From contig NZ_JAVHUY010000062.1 of the NCBI RefSeq assembly GCF_031085175.1, positions 1 to 60,418 of the forward strand: a stretch of 60,418 bases of DNA. The letters run 5' to 3'. The notes below the pieces were generated by a model. The model worked only from the letters and a program-made list of their open reading frames with translations. It had not been told where the DNA came from and did not search any database. Made by a program: the position numbers and the translations under genes. This stretch comes from Phytohabitans maris. GTDB taxonomy: Bacteria > Actinomycetota > Actinomycetes > Mycobacteriales > Micromonosporaceae. Positions 24,136 through 32,623 of this stretch are shown one piece after another (position 1 is the stretch's first letter; every line of letters begins with the position of its first letter).

Positions 24136-25611
24136 ATGCCACGCCCGATTCCCACCATCAAGGCCGACCTAAGCGAGGCGAAGTCCGCGCTGGCCCGGCT
24201 GGAAAGCGACGCTGAGGAGGTCGTCCGGTCCGCCGGCGACGCCGAGCTGACCGACGGCCAGCAGACCCGGCTGGAGCGGATCGAGACCGGCGCGCGCCGC
24301 AAGCGTGAGCTGATCCGCGCCCTGGAGGGCGAGCTGCGCGACTCTGCGGTGGACGGTGTCACCAGCGGCCGCCTGCGCGGCGAGAACGGCGCCGGCGTCC
24401 GGCCAGGCAACGGCCCGGAGATCATGCGCCGCGTCGAGCCGTACCAGGACGACCTGCCCGCCCTGCGCGACGGCCGGTACAACGACGGCGACGTCATCTC
24501 GCGGGCGCTCAAGGCCGTCGAGGTCGCACCGGCGCACATGGACGACAAGGCGCGCGAGCACGTGCAGCGCCTGGTCGACGTCGACGACAGCGACGAGAAC
24601 CGGCAGGCCGCGCTGATCGCCCGGCACATGCTGATGACCGGCAGCCCTGGCTACCACGAGCAGTTCCGGGAGTACATGCGCACCCGCGGCGCGTACGCCG
24701 GCGAGCTGCTGCGCGCGTCGATGACGCTGACCGACGCCAACGGCGGCTTCCTGGTGCCGTTCACGCTGGACCCGACGATCATCCTCACCAACGCCGGGAT
24801 CATGGACCCGCTGCGGCAGATCTCGACGATCAAGCAGATCGCGACCGACTCGTGGAACGGCGTCACCAGCTCGGGCGTCACGGCGAGCTGGACCGCGGAG
24901 GGCGCCGAGGCCTCGGACGGTACGCCGACGTTCGCTCAGCCGACCATCACGCCGAAGCGCGCTGACGCGTGGGTGGAAGGCACGTACGAGGTCCTGGCCG
25001 ACTCCGGTTTCGCGAACCAGCTCGGCCGGCTGCTCGCCGACGCCAAGGCCCGGCACGAGGGTGCCGCGTTCGCCACCGCCAACGTCGGCGCCACCCGTCC
25101 GCGCGGTGTGGTCGCCGCGGTGGCCGCCGTGACCGCGTCCATCGTGGCGTCGGCGGCGACCAACGCGCTCGCGATCGGGGACGTCTACAACGTCTCGGAC
25201 GCGCTGCGGCCACGCGACGCCGCTCAGGCGTCGTGGCTGGCCAACAAGAAGATCTACAGCCGGGTACGGCAGTTCGACACCTCGGGCGGTGGCTCGTTCT
25301 GGGCGAACCTCGGCATGGGCCGGCCGCGGATGCTGCTGGACGCCCCGGCCTACGAAGCGTCCACGATGCAGTCGGCGGTGACCACCGGCGGCCTGGTGCT
25401 GTTGGCCGGCAACTTCGCCGAGTACTACATCGTGGACCGGATCGGCATGTCCGTGCAGTACAACCCCATGTTGATGGGGCTGACCACGGGCCGGCCGACC
25501 GGCAAGGCCGGCTGGCTGGCGCTGTGGCGGGTCGGCGCCGACGTCGTCGACGTCGACGCGTTCCGCCTGCTCCAGCTCAACGCCGTCGCCTCGAACGTGC
25601 CGCTGGCCTGA
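24136..25611 (+). CDS. HK97-fold major capsid protein
   Basis: This 491-aa protein has an N-terminal coiled-coil scaffold region (about 1-75, SEAKSALARLESDAEEVVR). A capsid domain from about 195 follows with SMTLTDANGGFLVPFTLDP, WTAEGAEASDGTPTF and a late VGADVVDVDAFRLLQL strand, the standard HK97 order. It forms the icosahedral shell after the N-terminus is removed. A GAGGAGACG ribosome site precedes the ATG. The protease gene comes after the capsid, not before it as in most phages. No portal or terminase is nearby. Confidence 0.93.
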   Translation: MPRPIPTIKADLSEAKSALARLESDAEEVVRSAGDAELTDGQQTRLERIETGARRKRELIRALEGELRDSAVDGVTSGRLRGENGAGVRPGNGPEIMRRVEPYQDDLPALRDGRYNDGDVISRALKAVEVAPAHMDDKAREHVQRLVDVDDSDENRQAALIARHMLMTGSPGYHEQFREYMRTRGAYAGELLRASMTLTDANGGFLVPFTLDPTIILTNAGIMDPLRQISTIKQIATDSWNGVTSSGVTASWTAEGAEASDGTPTFAQPTITPKRADAWVEGTYEVLADSGFANQLGRLLADAKARHEGAAFATANVGATRPRGVVAAVAAVTASIVASAATNALAIGDVYNVSDALRPRDAAQASWLANKKIYSRVRQFDTSGGGSFWANLGMGRPRMLLDAPAYEASTMQSAVTTGGLVLLAGNFAEYYIVDRIGMSVQYNPMLMGLTTGRPTGKAGWLALWRVGADVVDVDAFRLLQLNAVASNVPLA

Positions 25612-25620
25612 GGCACAGCC

Positions 25621-26223
25621 GTGGCGACCATCACCCGCGCCTGGCCGCTGGACGACATCACCGTCCGGCGGTCAGGCGACGGCCGCACCGTCGAGGCGTA
25701 CTGCGCGCTGTTCGACGACGAGTACGAGGTCCAAGACACGCACGGCCACTACATGGAGATCATCGACCGGGCCGCGTTCGACCACGCTCTGTCGCAGGGC
25801 CTGACGCGGACGTCGGTGCTGTTCAACCACGGCATGACCGTGCACGGCACCCCGGACGCGATCGCGTCGGTACCGCTGGGCACACCGATCGAGGTGCGCC
25901 CAGACAGCCGCGGCCTGCTCACCGTCACCCGCTACAACCGCAGCGCGTTGGCCGACGCGACGCTGGAGGCGATCCGGCACGGCGACATCACCGGCCAGTC
26001 CTTCCGCGGCCGCGTCTACCGCTCCTCGCCCACGCGGGTGCCGAAGGTACGGCCGGGCGCCGCGCTGCCCACCGTCGTGCGGTACGAGCTCGGCCTGACC
26101 GACTACGGGCCCACCCCCGTGCCGGTCAACGCCGAGCCCATGATGGTGGCCGTTCGCTCCAGCGGCGTGCGGTCCGGTGCCGAGTGGCTGGAGCGGATCC
26201 GCGCGCTCTGCGTTGACGGGTAG
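25621..26223 (+). CDS. HK97 family prohead protease
   Basis: This 200-aa serine protease processes the capsid scaffold. Key parts are the VEAYCALFDDEYEV start, TSVLFNHGM with the likely catalytic His70, RGLLTVTRYN, and GDITGQSFRGRVY with Ser127. It starts with GTG 9 bp after the capsid gene. Length is normal. The order capsid then protease is reversed relative to HK97. The next coding segment, a tape-measure remnant, begins 5 bp after it. Confidence 0.88.
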   Translation: MATITRAWPLDDITVRRSGDGRTVEAYCALFDDEYEVQDTHGHYMEIIDRAAFDHALSQGLTRTSVLFNHGMTVHGTPDAIASVPLGTPIEVRPDSRGLLTVTRYNRSALADATLEAIRHGDITGQSFRGRVYRSSPTRVPKVRPGAALPTVVRYELGLTDYGPTPVPVNAEPMMVAVRSSGVRSGAEWLERIRALCVDG

Positions 26224-26228
26224 CCGCT

Positions 26229-27945
26229 GTGGGCGATACGTCGCTGGTCTTCAACCTGATCGGCCGGGACCGCGGCGTCTCGGGCACGCTGGCGCGTACC
26301 GCCATGTCGGTACGCGCGGCCAGCTCGTCGACGCGCGTCACCGGTCTTGCGGTGGGCGTGGCTGCGGCGTCGGCGGCCGCGCACGCGGTCGCGCTCGGTG
26401 CCGCCAGCGCCGGCGTTGTCGGCGCCGCCGGGTTGCTGCCCGCCATCCTCGGCGGTGCCGGCCTGCAAATGGTCGCGCTGCGGGTGGTGACGTTCGGGCT
26501 GTCCGACGCGTGGACCGCCACCGGTGCGGCCGCGACCGGGGGAGGCTCGTCGACGGCGGCCGCCGGCAAGGCGGTGGCGGCCGCGCACCGCGAGCTGGCC
26601 GCCGCTGGGCAGGCGTTCGAGGAGGCGCAGCGCGACGCCATCGCCGCGCAGGCCGTGGTGACCACCGCCCGCACTGGTGGGCGGGAGCGGCTGGAGGACC
26701 TCGGCCGTGCGGTCGCCGGCGTCGCCCTGGACGTCGAGGCCGCCGAGCAGGCGGTGCAGCGCGCGGACAAGGACCTGCAGGTGGCTCGCCGCACCGGCAA
26801 GCCAGCCGACATCGCCGCCGCTGACCTGGCCTACCGGCAGGCCCTGCACAGCCTCGGCGAGGTACGTGACCGCAGTCAGGACCTGGCCGCCGAGCAGGCC
26901 GAAAGCCAACGCCGCGGCGTCGACGGCTCTACCGCCGTGCTGGACGCCGAACGCCGGCGAGAAGACGCGCAGCGGGACCTGGCCCAGGCTGCCCGGCGGC
27001 TCGCCGACGCCCAGCAGGCCGTACGGGACGCCTCCACGGGCGCGGCCGCCGCAGGCGTCGACCGGGCCACCGAAGCCCTGGCGCGGCTGGCGCCGAACGC
27101 CCGCGCCGTGGTGCTCACCGCCCGGGCGCTCGCGCCGGCGTGGCAGGCCGCTGGCCGGGCCGGGCAGCAGGCCACCTGGGAGGGCACGGCCGCCGGGCTA
27201 CGCCGCCTGTCCGGCCTGTACCTGCCCGCCGTGCGCGGCTGGCTGCCCCGCATGGGCAGGTCGTTCAACACCGCCATCCGGAGCACCCTCGGCCTGGCCG
27301 CTACCGGACGCACCGTCCGCGACGTGGGCCAGCTCGCCGACGCCACCGCGGCGTCGACCGGCCGGCTCGCCGCCGGCGTACGCCCCGTGCTGAACGGCCT
27401 CATGCAGTTCGCCGCCGTGGGCGCCGGGTTCCTGCCCGGCCTCGCCGGACACACGCTGACCCTGGCCGGCCGGTTCGAACGCTGGGCGATCGCCGCCCGC
27501 GAGTCCGGGCGCATGCAGCAGTGGATCGGTAACGCCCTCGGCCTGATCCGCCTACACAGATGCGTTCCGCCGCGTGATCCACCTGTGGAACGGCTTCGAG
27601 CTGGGCGCACCCGCCGTAACCATCGCCGGCATCCACATCCCCGCCATGCGCCTGCCCCTGCCGAACATCCCCGACATCCCCAGCCTGGCCGAGGGCGGCA
27701 TCGTCAAGGCCAACCGCGGCGGCGTGCCCGAAGTGGTCCCGCTCCCACCCGAACTCAGGCGCCGGGTACGCCGGAACCAGACCGGCCTCGCCGGCGTACC
27801 GGCCGACACTGACACCGGTTCGAACGTGGGAGGCGTCGACGACCGCAAGCGCGCGATGGCCTCCTGGTTCCACGAGGCGGTACGTACCGGCAAGCTCCGC
27901 CTCTACGTCGAAGGCGAACGCGTCACGACTGCCCGGCTGGCCTGA
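26229..27945 (+). pseudogene. Phage tape-measure protein, internally deleted
   Basis: The first 440 codons form a tape-measure N-terminus: hydrophobic Ala/Gly segments (AAGVVGAAGLLPAILGGAG) and long coiled coils (VAAAHRELAAAGQAFEEAQR). At about 27547 the frame changes. A second frame (27550-27945) carries a tape-measure-like C-terminus: FRRVIHLWNGFELGAP and IPSLAEGGIVKANRGG. A deletion of the middle, leaving a frameshift, is the simplest reading. A full tape measure of this type is about 1400 aa, as at 43919-48157. The rest of the tail region is absent. Confidence 0.75.
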
Positions 27946-28063
27946 GCGCACGCCCGGGGGACACCGCGTGGAGATCCAGCCGCGCAGGCGTACCGTCGAC
28001 AGTGGCGGCCGCCGGGGTAGTGGCCTGGCGCGCCGCCGCCCAGCCACTACCTGGGAGCCTGAT

Positions 28064-29311
28064 ATGAGTCCCACCATCGGTGACAACATCGCCCAGCGTC
28101 GACGCCAGACCGGCCAGACTCAGGAGCAGCTCGCGGAAGCCGCTCAGGTCAGCGTCGAGACGATCCGGAAGCTGGAGCAGAACGAGCGCACCACTGCGCG
28201 CATGGCCACGCTGAACCGCATCGCCCGCGCGCTGCGGGTGCCGACGTCGACGCTCATCGGCAACGCCGCCGAGTCCGCCGCACGCCGCGAGCCGGACCAC
28301 GATCAGGTCGCCCTGCTGGAGGTGCGCCGCGCGCTCACCCCGGCCCGTGGCCTGCGCGGGGTGGTCGTCGGCGGGCCAGCGGTAGAGCCGCCCACACTGG
28401 ACGGTGTGCGCGCCCGCATCCGCGCCATCGACCGGGTGTACCACGCGGACGACTACGCGGCCACGCTCGCCGGCCTGCCCGCGCTGCTCGCCGAGGCCCG
28501 AAGCGCCGTCGACGTCACCAGCGGCGCCGAGCAGGCCGCCGCCTATGAACTGCTCGCGCAGGCGTACCAGGTCGCCGGCACCGCCCTGATCCAGCTCCGC
28601 ACGTTCGACCTGGCCTACAGGGCGTTGAGCCTCGCGCTGGACGCCGCCGACGCGTCCGGTAACGAGCTGGTAGGCGCGTCGGCCGTGACCACGATGTGCT
28701 GGTTGCTGCTGCGCCAAGGCCGGTTCGCCGAGGCTGAGCAGCTCGCCGTGACCACGGCGGACGCGATCGAACCGCGGTTCTCGCGCGCCGAGCCGGCTCA
28801 GTTCTCGTCGTGGGGGTGGCTGCTGCTGCGCGCCTCGGCGGCCGCCGTGCGCGACAACCGGGACGACGACGCACAGACCATGCTGGACGCCGCGGCCGCC
28901 GCCGCGGTCCGGATCGGCGACCGGGTGCCCGAGCACGTGATCTCACCCGGTCCCGCCACCATCGGCGCGTTCTGCCACACCACCGTGGAGATGAAGCGGG
29001 TGGAGTCCGCCGTGATCGCCGGCGACGTCGGCCGCGCCCTGGCGCTCGCTGAGCGTGTGCCGCCCAGCGACCGGCCCACGTCCAACAATCGCAACCGGCA
29101 CCGGCTCGACGTCGCGTGGGCACACGCGCAGGCCGGCCAACACGCCGAGGCGACAGAGGTCCTGCTCGACGTCCGTGAGCATGCGCCCGCGTGGCTGCGG
29201 CACCAGCGGTTCGCCCGCGACATCGTGGGTACCCTCGCCGCGTCGCGCCGGCGAGCGATGAGCCGTGAGCTGGCCGAGCTAGCCGATCTGGTCGGCGCCG
29301 ACGCGAACTAG
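28064..29311 (+). CDS. XRE regulator with TPR-like sensor domain
   Basis: This 415-aa protein has an N-terminal XRE domain (NIAQRRRQTGQTQEQLAEAA, VETIRKLEQNERTT). About 330 residues of helical repeats (QAAAYELLAQAYQVAGTAL, RLDVAWAHAQAGQHAEATE) follow, typical of peptide- or ligand-sensing regulators. The ATG at 28064 has GGGAG upstream and opens the XRE fold; the frame is open further left but adds nothing. Three coupled small genes follow at 29545, and an equivalent arrangement lies at 49890-52302. The 233 bp between contain a short GCCTGAGG-type hairpin that may end transcription. Confidence 0.85.
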   Translation: MSPTIGDNIAQRRRQTGQTQEQLAEAAQVSVETIRKLEQNERTTARMATLNRIARALRVPTSTLIGNAAESAARREPDHDQVALLEVRRALTPARGLRGVVVGGPAVEPPTLDGVRARIRAIDRVYHADDYAATLAGLPALLAEARSAVDVTSGAEQAAAYELLAQAYQVAGTALIQLRTFDLAYRALSLALDAADASGNELVGASAVTTMCWLLLRQGRFAEAEQLAVTTADAIEPRFSRAEPAQFSSWGWLLLRASAAAVRDNRDDDAQTMLDAAAAAAVRIGDRVPEHVISPGPATIGAFCHTTVEMKRVESAVIAGDVGRALALAERVPPSDRPTSNNRNRHRLDVAWAHAQAGQHAEATEVLLDVREHAPAWLRHQRFARDIVGTLAASRRRAMSRELAELADLVGADAN

Positions 29312-29544
29312 TACGCCATGTACCAGTTACCGGCTGGCCCGGTCGTAGTGGTACGCCTCGTACCTTCACCTTCCGTAGAGGTCACGGCAGCATCCGGTGA
29401 AGAGAGAGCGGCTGGCCCGGCGCACGTGGCATCGACGCCGCTCCTCGCGGACCGGGGCGTGACCGTGCCCGGGAGCCTCAGGCGAGCCCCCCGCACGCCT
29501 GAAGGTCAACGAGCGGTCACGCCCCCCGGAAGGGGGCGGTGGCG

Positions 29545-29754
29545 ATGGGGATGCGCGGAACGTGGCTGCGCTGGCCGTGGAAGCGGCGGCCGCGCCCCGT
29601 CGTGGACCGCACCGGCCCGGCCACGCCGTACGTGCACCAGTCCGGCGGCCACGCCCCGGGCGCACCACCGTGGAACCAGCCGACCCCGCCCCCTGCACGG
29701 GTGCTGACTCCTCGCCCCGCCCACCGTAGCTGCCACCTGGACAACGCGTCGTGA
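29545..29754 (+). CDS. Small Pro/Arg-rich protein, cassette gene 1 (element A)
   Basis: This 69-aa basic, proline-rich protein (WLRWPWKRRPRP, TPYVHQSGGHAPGAPPWN) has no known family. The ATG at 29545 lies a good distance from AAGGGGG. Its TGA overlaps the GTG of the next gene. A comparable first gene of the same cassette lies at 50404-50697. Coding is supported mainly by the coupling and by the repeated arrangement. Confidence 0.5.
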   Translation: MGMRGTWLRWPWKRRPRPVVDRTGPATPYVHQSGGHAPGAPPWNQPTPPPARVLTPRPAHRSCHLDNAS

Positions 29755-29975
29755 GCGAGCAGCACGTCCCGAGGCGTCCGGAGTGGACATGCCAGGTCTG
29801 CGGGCAGGAGTGGCCGTGCCCACCGGCCCGCACCATGCTGGCCGAGGAGCACGTGCGCGACCGGGTGAGCCTCGGCGTCTACATGGCTGTCCAGCTCGGC
29901 CACGCCGCCGGCGAGTTGAACTGCGCCTCCTCCAGCGAGCTGTACCGGCGGTTCGTCGAGTGGACCCGCCCGTGA
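29751..29975 (+). CDS. Zinc-motif protein with WPCPPAR signature, cassette gene 2 (element A)
   Basis: This 74-aa protein has WTCQVCGQEWPCPPART near the start, a CxxC...C zinc-like pattern. LAEEHVRDRVSLGVYMAVQL and YRRFVEWTRP follow. This is a widespread actinobacterial small-protein family, sometimes mislabelled flavin reductase, and its function is unknown. It overlaps both neighbours by GTGA. Its counterpart at 50150-50407 shares WPCPPARE, ALGVYMAVQLGHAAGDM and LYRRFIVWTRP, so the two are homologous. Confidence 0.8.
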   Translation: MSEQHVPRRPEWTCQVCGQEWPCPPARTMLAEEHVRDRVSLGVYMAVQLGHAAGELNCASSSELYRRFVEWTRP

Positions 29976-30223
29976 TCGGACCGGAGGACGACCCGCTGCG
30001 CGCGTACGAGCCGACCGGCGTGCCGCTCGTCGACGCGGTGATCGCCGCCGCGATGGCCGCGTTCGAGCACGGCAAGGCGGTCCAACGTGGCGACCGGCCA
30101 GCCTGCGCGGTCGCGTACGACCGCACGATGCAAGCGCTGACCGAAGTGCAGCGGCTGTGGACCGAGGCCGGCCGCCCCGGTATGCCGGCTGTTGCCCGGC
30201 ACGGCGCCCCAGACGGCGGGTGA
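29972..30223 (+). CDS. Small helical protein, cassette gene 3 (element A)
   Basis: This 83-aa protein has an acidic start, GVPLVDAVIAAAMAAFEHGKAVQRGD, and TMQALTEVQRLWTEAGRPG. It matches the equivalent gene at 49890-50162 (GIPLLDAVLDVAKASYEQGEAYGRGD, LTALAEVQRLWRQLD). It starts in a GTGA overlap with gene 2. The function is unknown; co-occurrence with the WPCPPAR protein suggests a heteromeric partner. A strong terminator follows after 15 bp. Confidence 0.8.
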   Translation: MIGPEDDPLRAYEPTGVPLVDAVIAAAMAAFEHGKAVQRGDRPACAVAYDRTMQALTEVQRLWTEAGRPGMPAVARHGAPDGG

Positions 30224-30238
30224 GGAACCCCGCCGGGT

Positions 30239-30272
30239 CGCCCCACCGTCCCGCCTCGGCGACGGTGGGGCG
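30239..30272. terminator. Bidirectional hairpin terminator
   Basis: Perfect 12-bp arms CGCCCCACCGTC (30239-30250) and GACGGTGGGGCG (30261-30272) enclose a 10-nt loop, followed by TTCC. It sits between convergent genes and can end both transcripts. Confidence 0.75.
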
Positions 30273-30279
30273 TTCCCAT

Positions 30280-31056
30280 CTACGCGGCGGCCGCCAGCTC
30301 GCGGGCGAGCCGGCCCGCCCGGGTAGTGGCCACCCGGTGACCGCGGGCGCGTAGCTCAGCGGCGAGCGCGTCCCGGGTCACCCTGCGGCCGGCCGCGGCC
30401 ATCTCGCCGGCCACCGTCCGCGCCGCGAGTATCAGCGGGTCGCCGTGCTCGGCCTGCCGGTCGGCAGGCCCGACCTCCTCGACCTCGGGGACCTCGGGTG
30501 CCGGCTCGTCGTCCGGCTGCTCGACCTGTTCGACCTCGGGCACGGCCGGCTCGTCGACCTCCGCGCGGACATCGTCCGCATCGCTGCTCGGCGCGGGTAC
30601 CGGTTCTGGAGCCTCGGGCGCAGGGGGCACTGTGGTGCCGCCTTCAGCCGATGGGGGAACCGTGGTGCCGCCTTCCTCGGCGTCCGTACGCGGCCGCCCG
30701 GACCGGGACAGCACCTCGACCGCGAGCAGCAGCGCGATCGGGGCGACGACCGCGACGAGGCGGCCACCCGCGGTCGGTCGGGCGCTGGCCAGGTTCGCGG
30801 CGAGCGAGGCGGCCACACCGAACGCGAACGCGACCCGCGCCGAGGTGCGCGGGTGCCGCCCGGCGCGCTTGTCCTCGATCATGGCGGCGGTGGCCACGAG
30901 CATCAGGCCGTCGATGCTGAACGGCAGCGCGTACGCGACGGCCAGGTCCTCGCCGTGCTCGCGGGCCACGTCGACGATGTGCCGGAAGCTCGCGAACCCC
31001 GCGATCAACGCGACGAGCACGGCGCTGGCCCGGGCGGTGACCTTCGCCCCGGTCAT
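30280..31056 (-). CDS. DUF2637 membrane protein
   Basis: This 258-aa protein has about four transmembrane segments in its first 130 residues (SAVLVALIAGFASFRHIVDV, LPFSIDGLMLVATAAMI, VAVVAPIALLLAVEVLS). An acidic Glu/Pro linker follows with two GGTTVPP motifs, then a C-terminal helix-turn-helix-like region (VTRDALAAELRARGHRVATTRAGR). DUF2637 proteins are typical of actinobacterial plasmids and integrative elements. It starts in an ATGA overlap with the second integrase. The GGTTVPP codons contain DNA nearly identical to the repeats in the replication-type gene. Confidence 0.85.
   Translation of the reverse strand: MTGAKVTARASAVLVALIAGFASFRHIVDVAREHGEDLAVAYALPFSIDGLMLVATAAMIEDKRAGRHPRTSARVAFAFGVAASLAANLASARPTAGGRLVAVVAPIALLLAVEVLSRSGRPRTDAEEGGTTVPPSAEGGTTVPPAPEAPEPVPAPSSDADDVRAEVDEPAVPEVEQVEQPDDEPAPEVPEVEEVGPADRQAEHGDPLILAARTVAGEMAAAGRRVTRDALAAELRARGHRVATTRAGRLARELAAAA
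30623..30672. repeat. Two copies of the element A palindromic repeat
   Basis: Sites at 30623-30642 and 30653-30672 match the palindromic site of the winged-helix gene; the first differs by one base over 20 bp from 21849-21868. They are 30 bp apart and read on the other coding strand. Sharing between two distant genes suggests a protein-binding site. Confidence 0.55.
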
Positions 31057-32195
31057 GCCGCACCCCCGGCGCGGCGGGCGCGGCGGGTGGCCTGCCGGGC
31101 GCGGTCGAACCGGTCGCTGCCGGCGTGCAGGTACCGCTGCACTGAGCGCAGGCTCTCGTGGCCCATCAGCGCGGCGATCTCGTGTGCCGGCACGCCCTGC
31201 TCGGCCAACCGGGTGCCGTACGTGTGGCGCAGGTCGTGCGCGGTCGGCCACGGGTGCTCGAGTCCGGCGCCCGGCATCGGCAGCCGCGCGGCGCGGCCGC
31301 GCTTGGCCTCGAGGGCGGGCGTGCCGGTCAGCGCCCGGCGCCAGATCCGCTCACGCCAGTTCGGGTAGTGCAGAACCTGCCCGCCCCCGGCGGTGAACAG
31401 CAGCCCGCCCGGCGCGGTCGCGAGCGCGTGCGCACGCAGCCGCGGCCACAGCTCGTCGTCGACCGGCACGTCCCGCACCCCGGCCGGCGTCTTCGGGTAC
31501 GGCCGGATCGTGCCGTCGCGCTCGACGACCGGGCCTACCTGGATCAGTGCCCGGCGCATCACGACGTGCTCGCGGTCGATCGCGGCGGCTTCCTCCCACC
31601 GCAGCCCGCAGTACACCAGCACCTCGACGAACAGCCGCGCGGCGGGCAGGCCGGGGTGGTGCCGGTCCAGCGCGGAGAGCAGCTGCTCATCCTCGCCGGG
31701 TTCGAGTACCCGGTCCAGGTGCGTCGCCCGCGGGGGCACGCTCACCCCACGGGCCGCGTTCAGCCGCAACACCTTGGCGTCGACGGCCAGGTCCAGCAGC
31801 GCGCGCAGCACCCCGACCGCACCCTCGATCGTCGCCCCGCCAACCCCAGCGCGCTGCATCTTGACCACCCACGCGGACACGTCCGGGCGCAGGATCGACC
31901 CGATCCGCACCTCGGCCCAATGCGGGGCGACGTGGCAGCGCCAGTGCGACGCGTCTCGCCGGCGAGAGGCCAGCTCCAGCCGCCGCGACTCCTGGCACCG
32001 GTCCCACCACTCGCCGACCGTGACCGACCCGGCGCGCGGGTCGATCCAGTCACCGTGCCGGATGTCGGCCTCAAGGTCAGCCGCCCACCCGGCGATGATG
32101 CTCTTCAGGTCGTGCGTACGGGTCACCCGCTTGCCGTTGGGCAGGTACACCGTCGCCGCCCACTTCTTCGACGGCAGTTGCCGAATCCACGCCAC
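31053..32195 (-). CDS. Second tyrosine recombinase in element A
   Basis: This 380-aa integrase is full length. It has an SAM-like core-binding part (DASHWRCHVAPHWAEVRIGS), Arg in CGLRWEEAAA, HDLRHTYGTRLAEQGVP, GHESLRSVQRYLHAG with the catalytic tyrosine, and a basic tail. It lies at the right end of element A, upstream of and overlapping DUF2637, so it is in an operon rather than at an att end. It may resolve dimers, act at another site, or be the integrase of an older element inside element A. No second att pair was seen around it. Confidence 0.92.
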   Translation of the reverse strand: MAWIRQLPSKKWAATVYLPNGKRVTRTHDLKSIIAGWAADLEADIRHGDWIDPRAGSVTVGEWWDRCQESRRLELASRRRDASHWRCHVAPHWAEVRIGSILRPDVSAWVVKMQRAGVGGATIEGAVGVLRALLDLAVDAKVLRLNAARGVSVPPRATHLDRVLEPGEDEQLLSALDRHHPGLPAARLFVEVLVYCGLRWEEAAAIDREHVVMRRALIQVGPVVERDGTIRPYPKTPAGVRDVPVDDELWPRLRAHALATAPGGLLFTAGGGQVLHYPNWRERIWRRALTGTPALEAKRGRAARLPMPGAGLEHPWPTAHDLRHTYGTRLAEQGVPAHEIAALMGHESLRSVQRYLHAGSDRFDRARQATRRARRAGGAA

Positions 32196-32198
32196 AGC

Positions 32199-32474
32199 TC
32201 ACGCACCCGCCAGCGCGCGGCCGCGCAGCTCGGCGGCCGCCAGCCGCACCGTCTCATCCGACAGCGCGTCGACCAGCCGCCCGGACAGGCCGGCGTCGAC
32301 CAGCTCGCCGGCGAGGTCGTCGACCGGCACGCCGGCGATGAGCTCCGCGTCGGCCGCCATCACGAGCTCGCCGAGCTCGGCCAGCATCACCCGGGCACGG
32401 CCAGCGTGCACCGGCACCATGAGCCACATCGGGCGGGTGAAAGTTGGCGCCCCAGACGCCGTAGGGTCGGACAT
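32199..32474 (-). CDS. Small helical protein upstream of the second integrase
   Basis: This 91-aa protein starts with MSDPTASGAPTFTRP. It continues with helices (ARVMLAELGELVMAADAELI, AGELVDAGLSGRLVDALSD) and has no recognisable family. It ends 3 bp before the integrase gene, so the two share a transcript. It could be an accessory or directionality factor, but has no helix-turn-helix that I can see. The roughly 210 bp to attR hold no gene. Confidence 0.65.
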   Translation of the reverse strand: MSDPTASGAPTFTRPMWLMVPVHAGRARVMLAELGELVMAADAELIAGVPVDDLAGELVDAGLSGRLVDALSDETVRLAAAELRGRALAGA

Positions 32475-32623
32475 AGCCCCTCCTCGTTAGGGGTCAGGCC
32501 CGGGATCACGGTGTTGGCGCACCGCCCGGGCCGCTTTAGTTGATCGATCTTCCGTCGTCCACTTTGGACGCTGGTGTAGCGGAGCATGTAGCGTATTCAG
32601 TTCGTCCGCAGAAGTACGCTAGC

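Noticed and set aside
24169-25056. Minus-strand frame opposite the capsid gene
   Set aside because: It is a shadow frame; the plus strand gives a complete HK97 capsid with a ribosome site.
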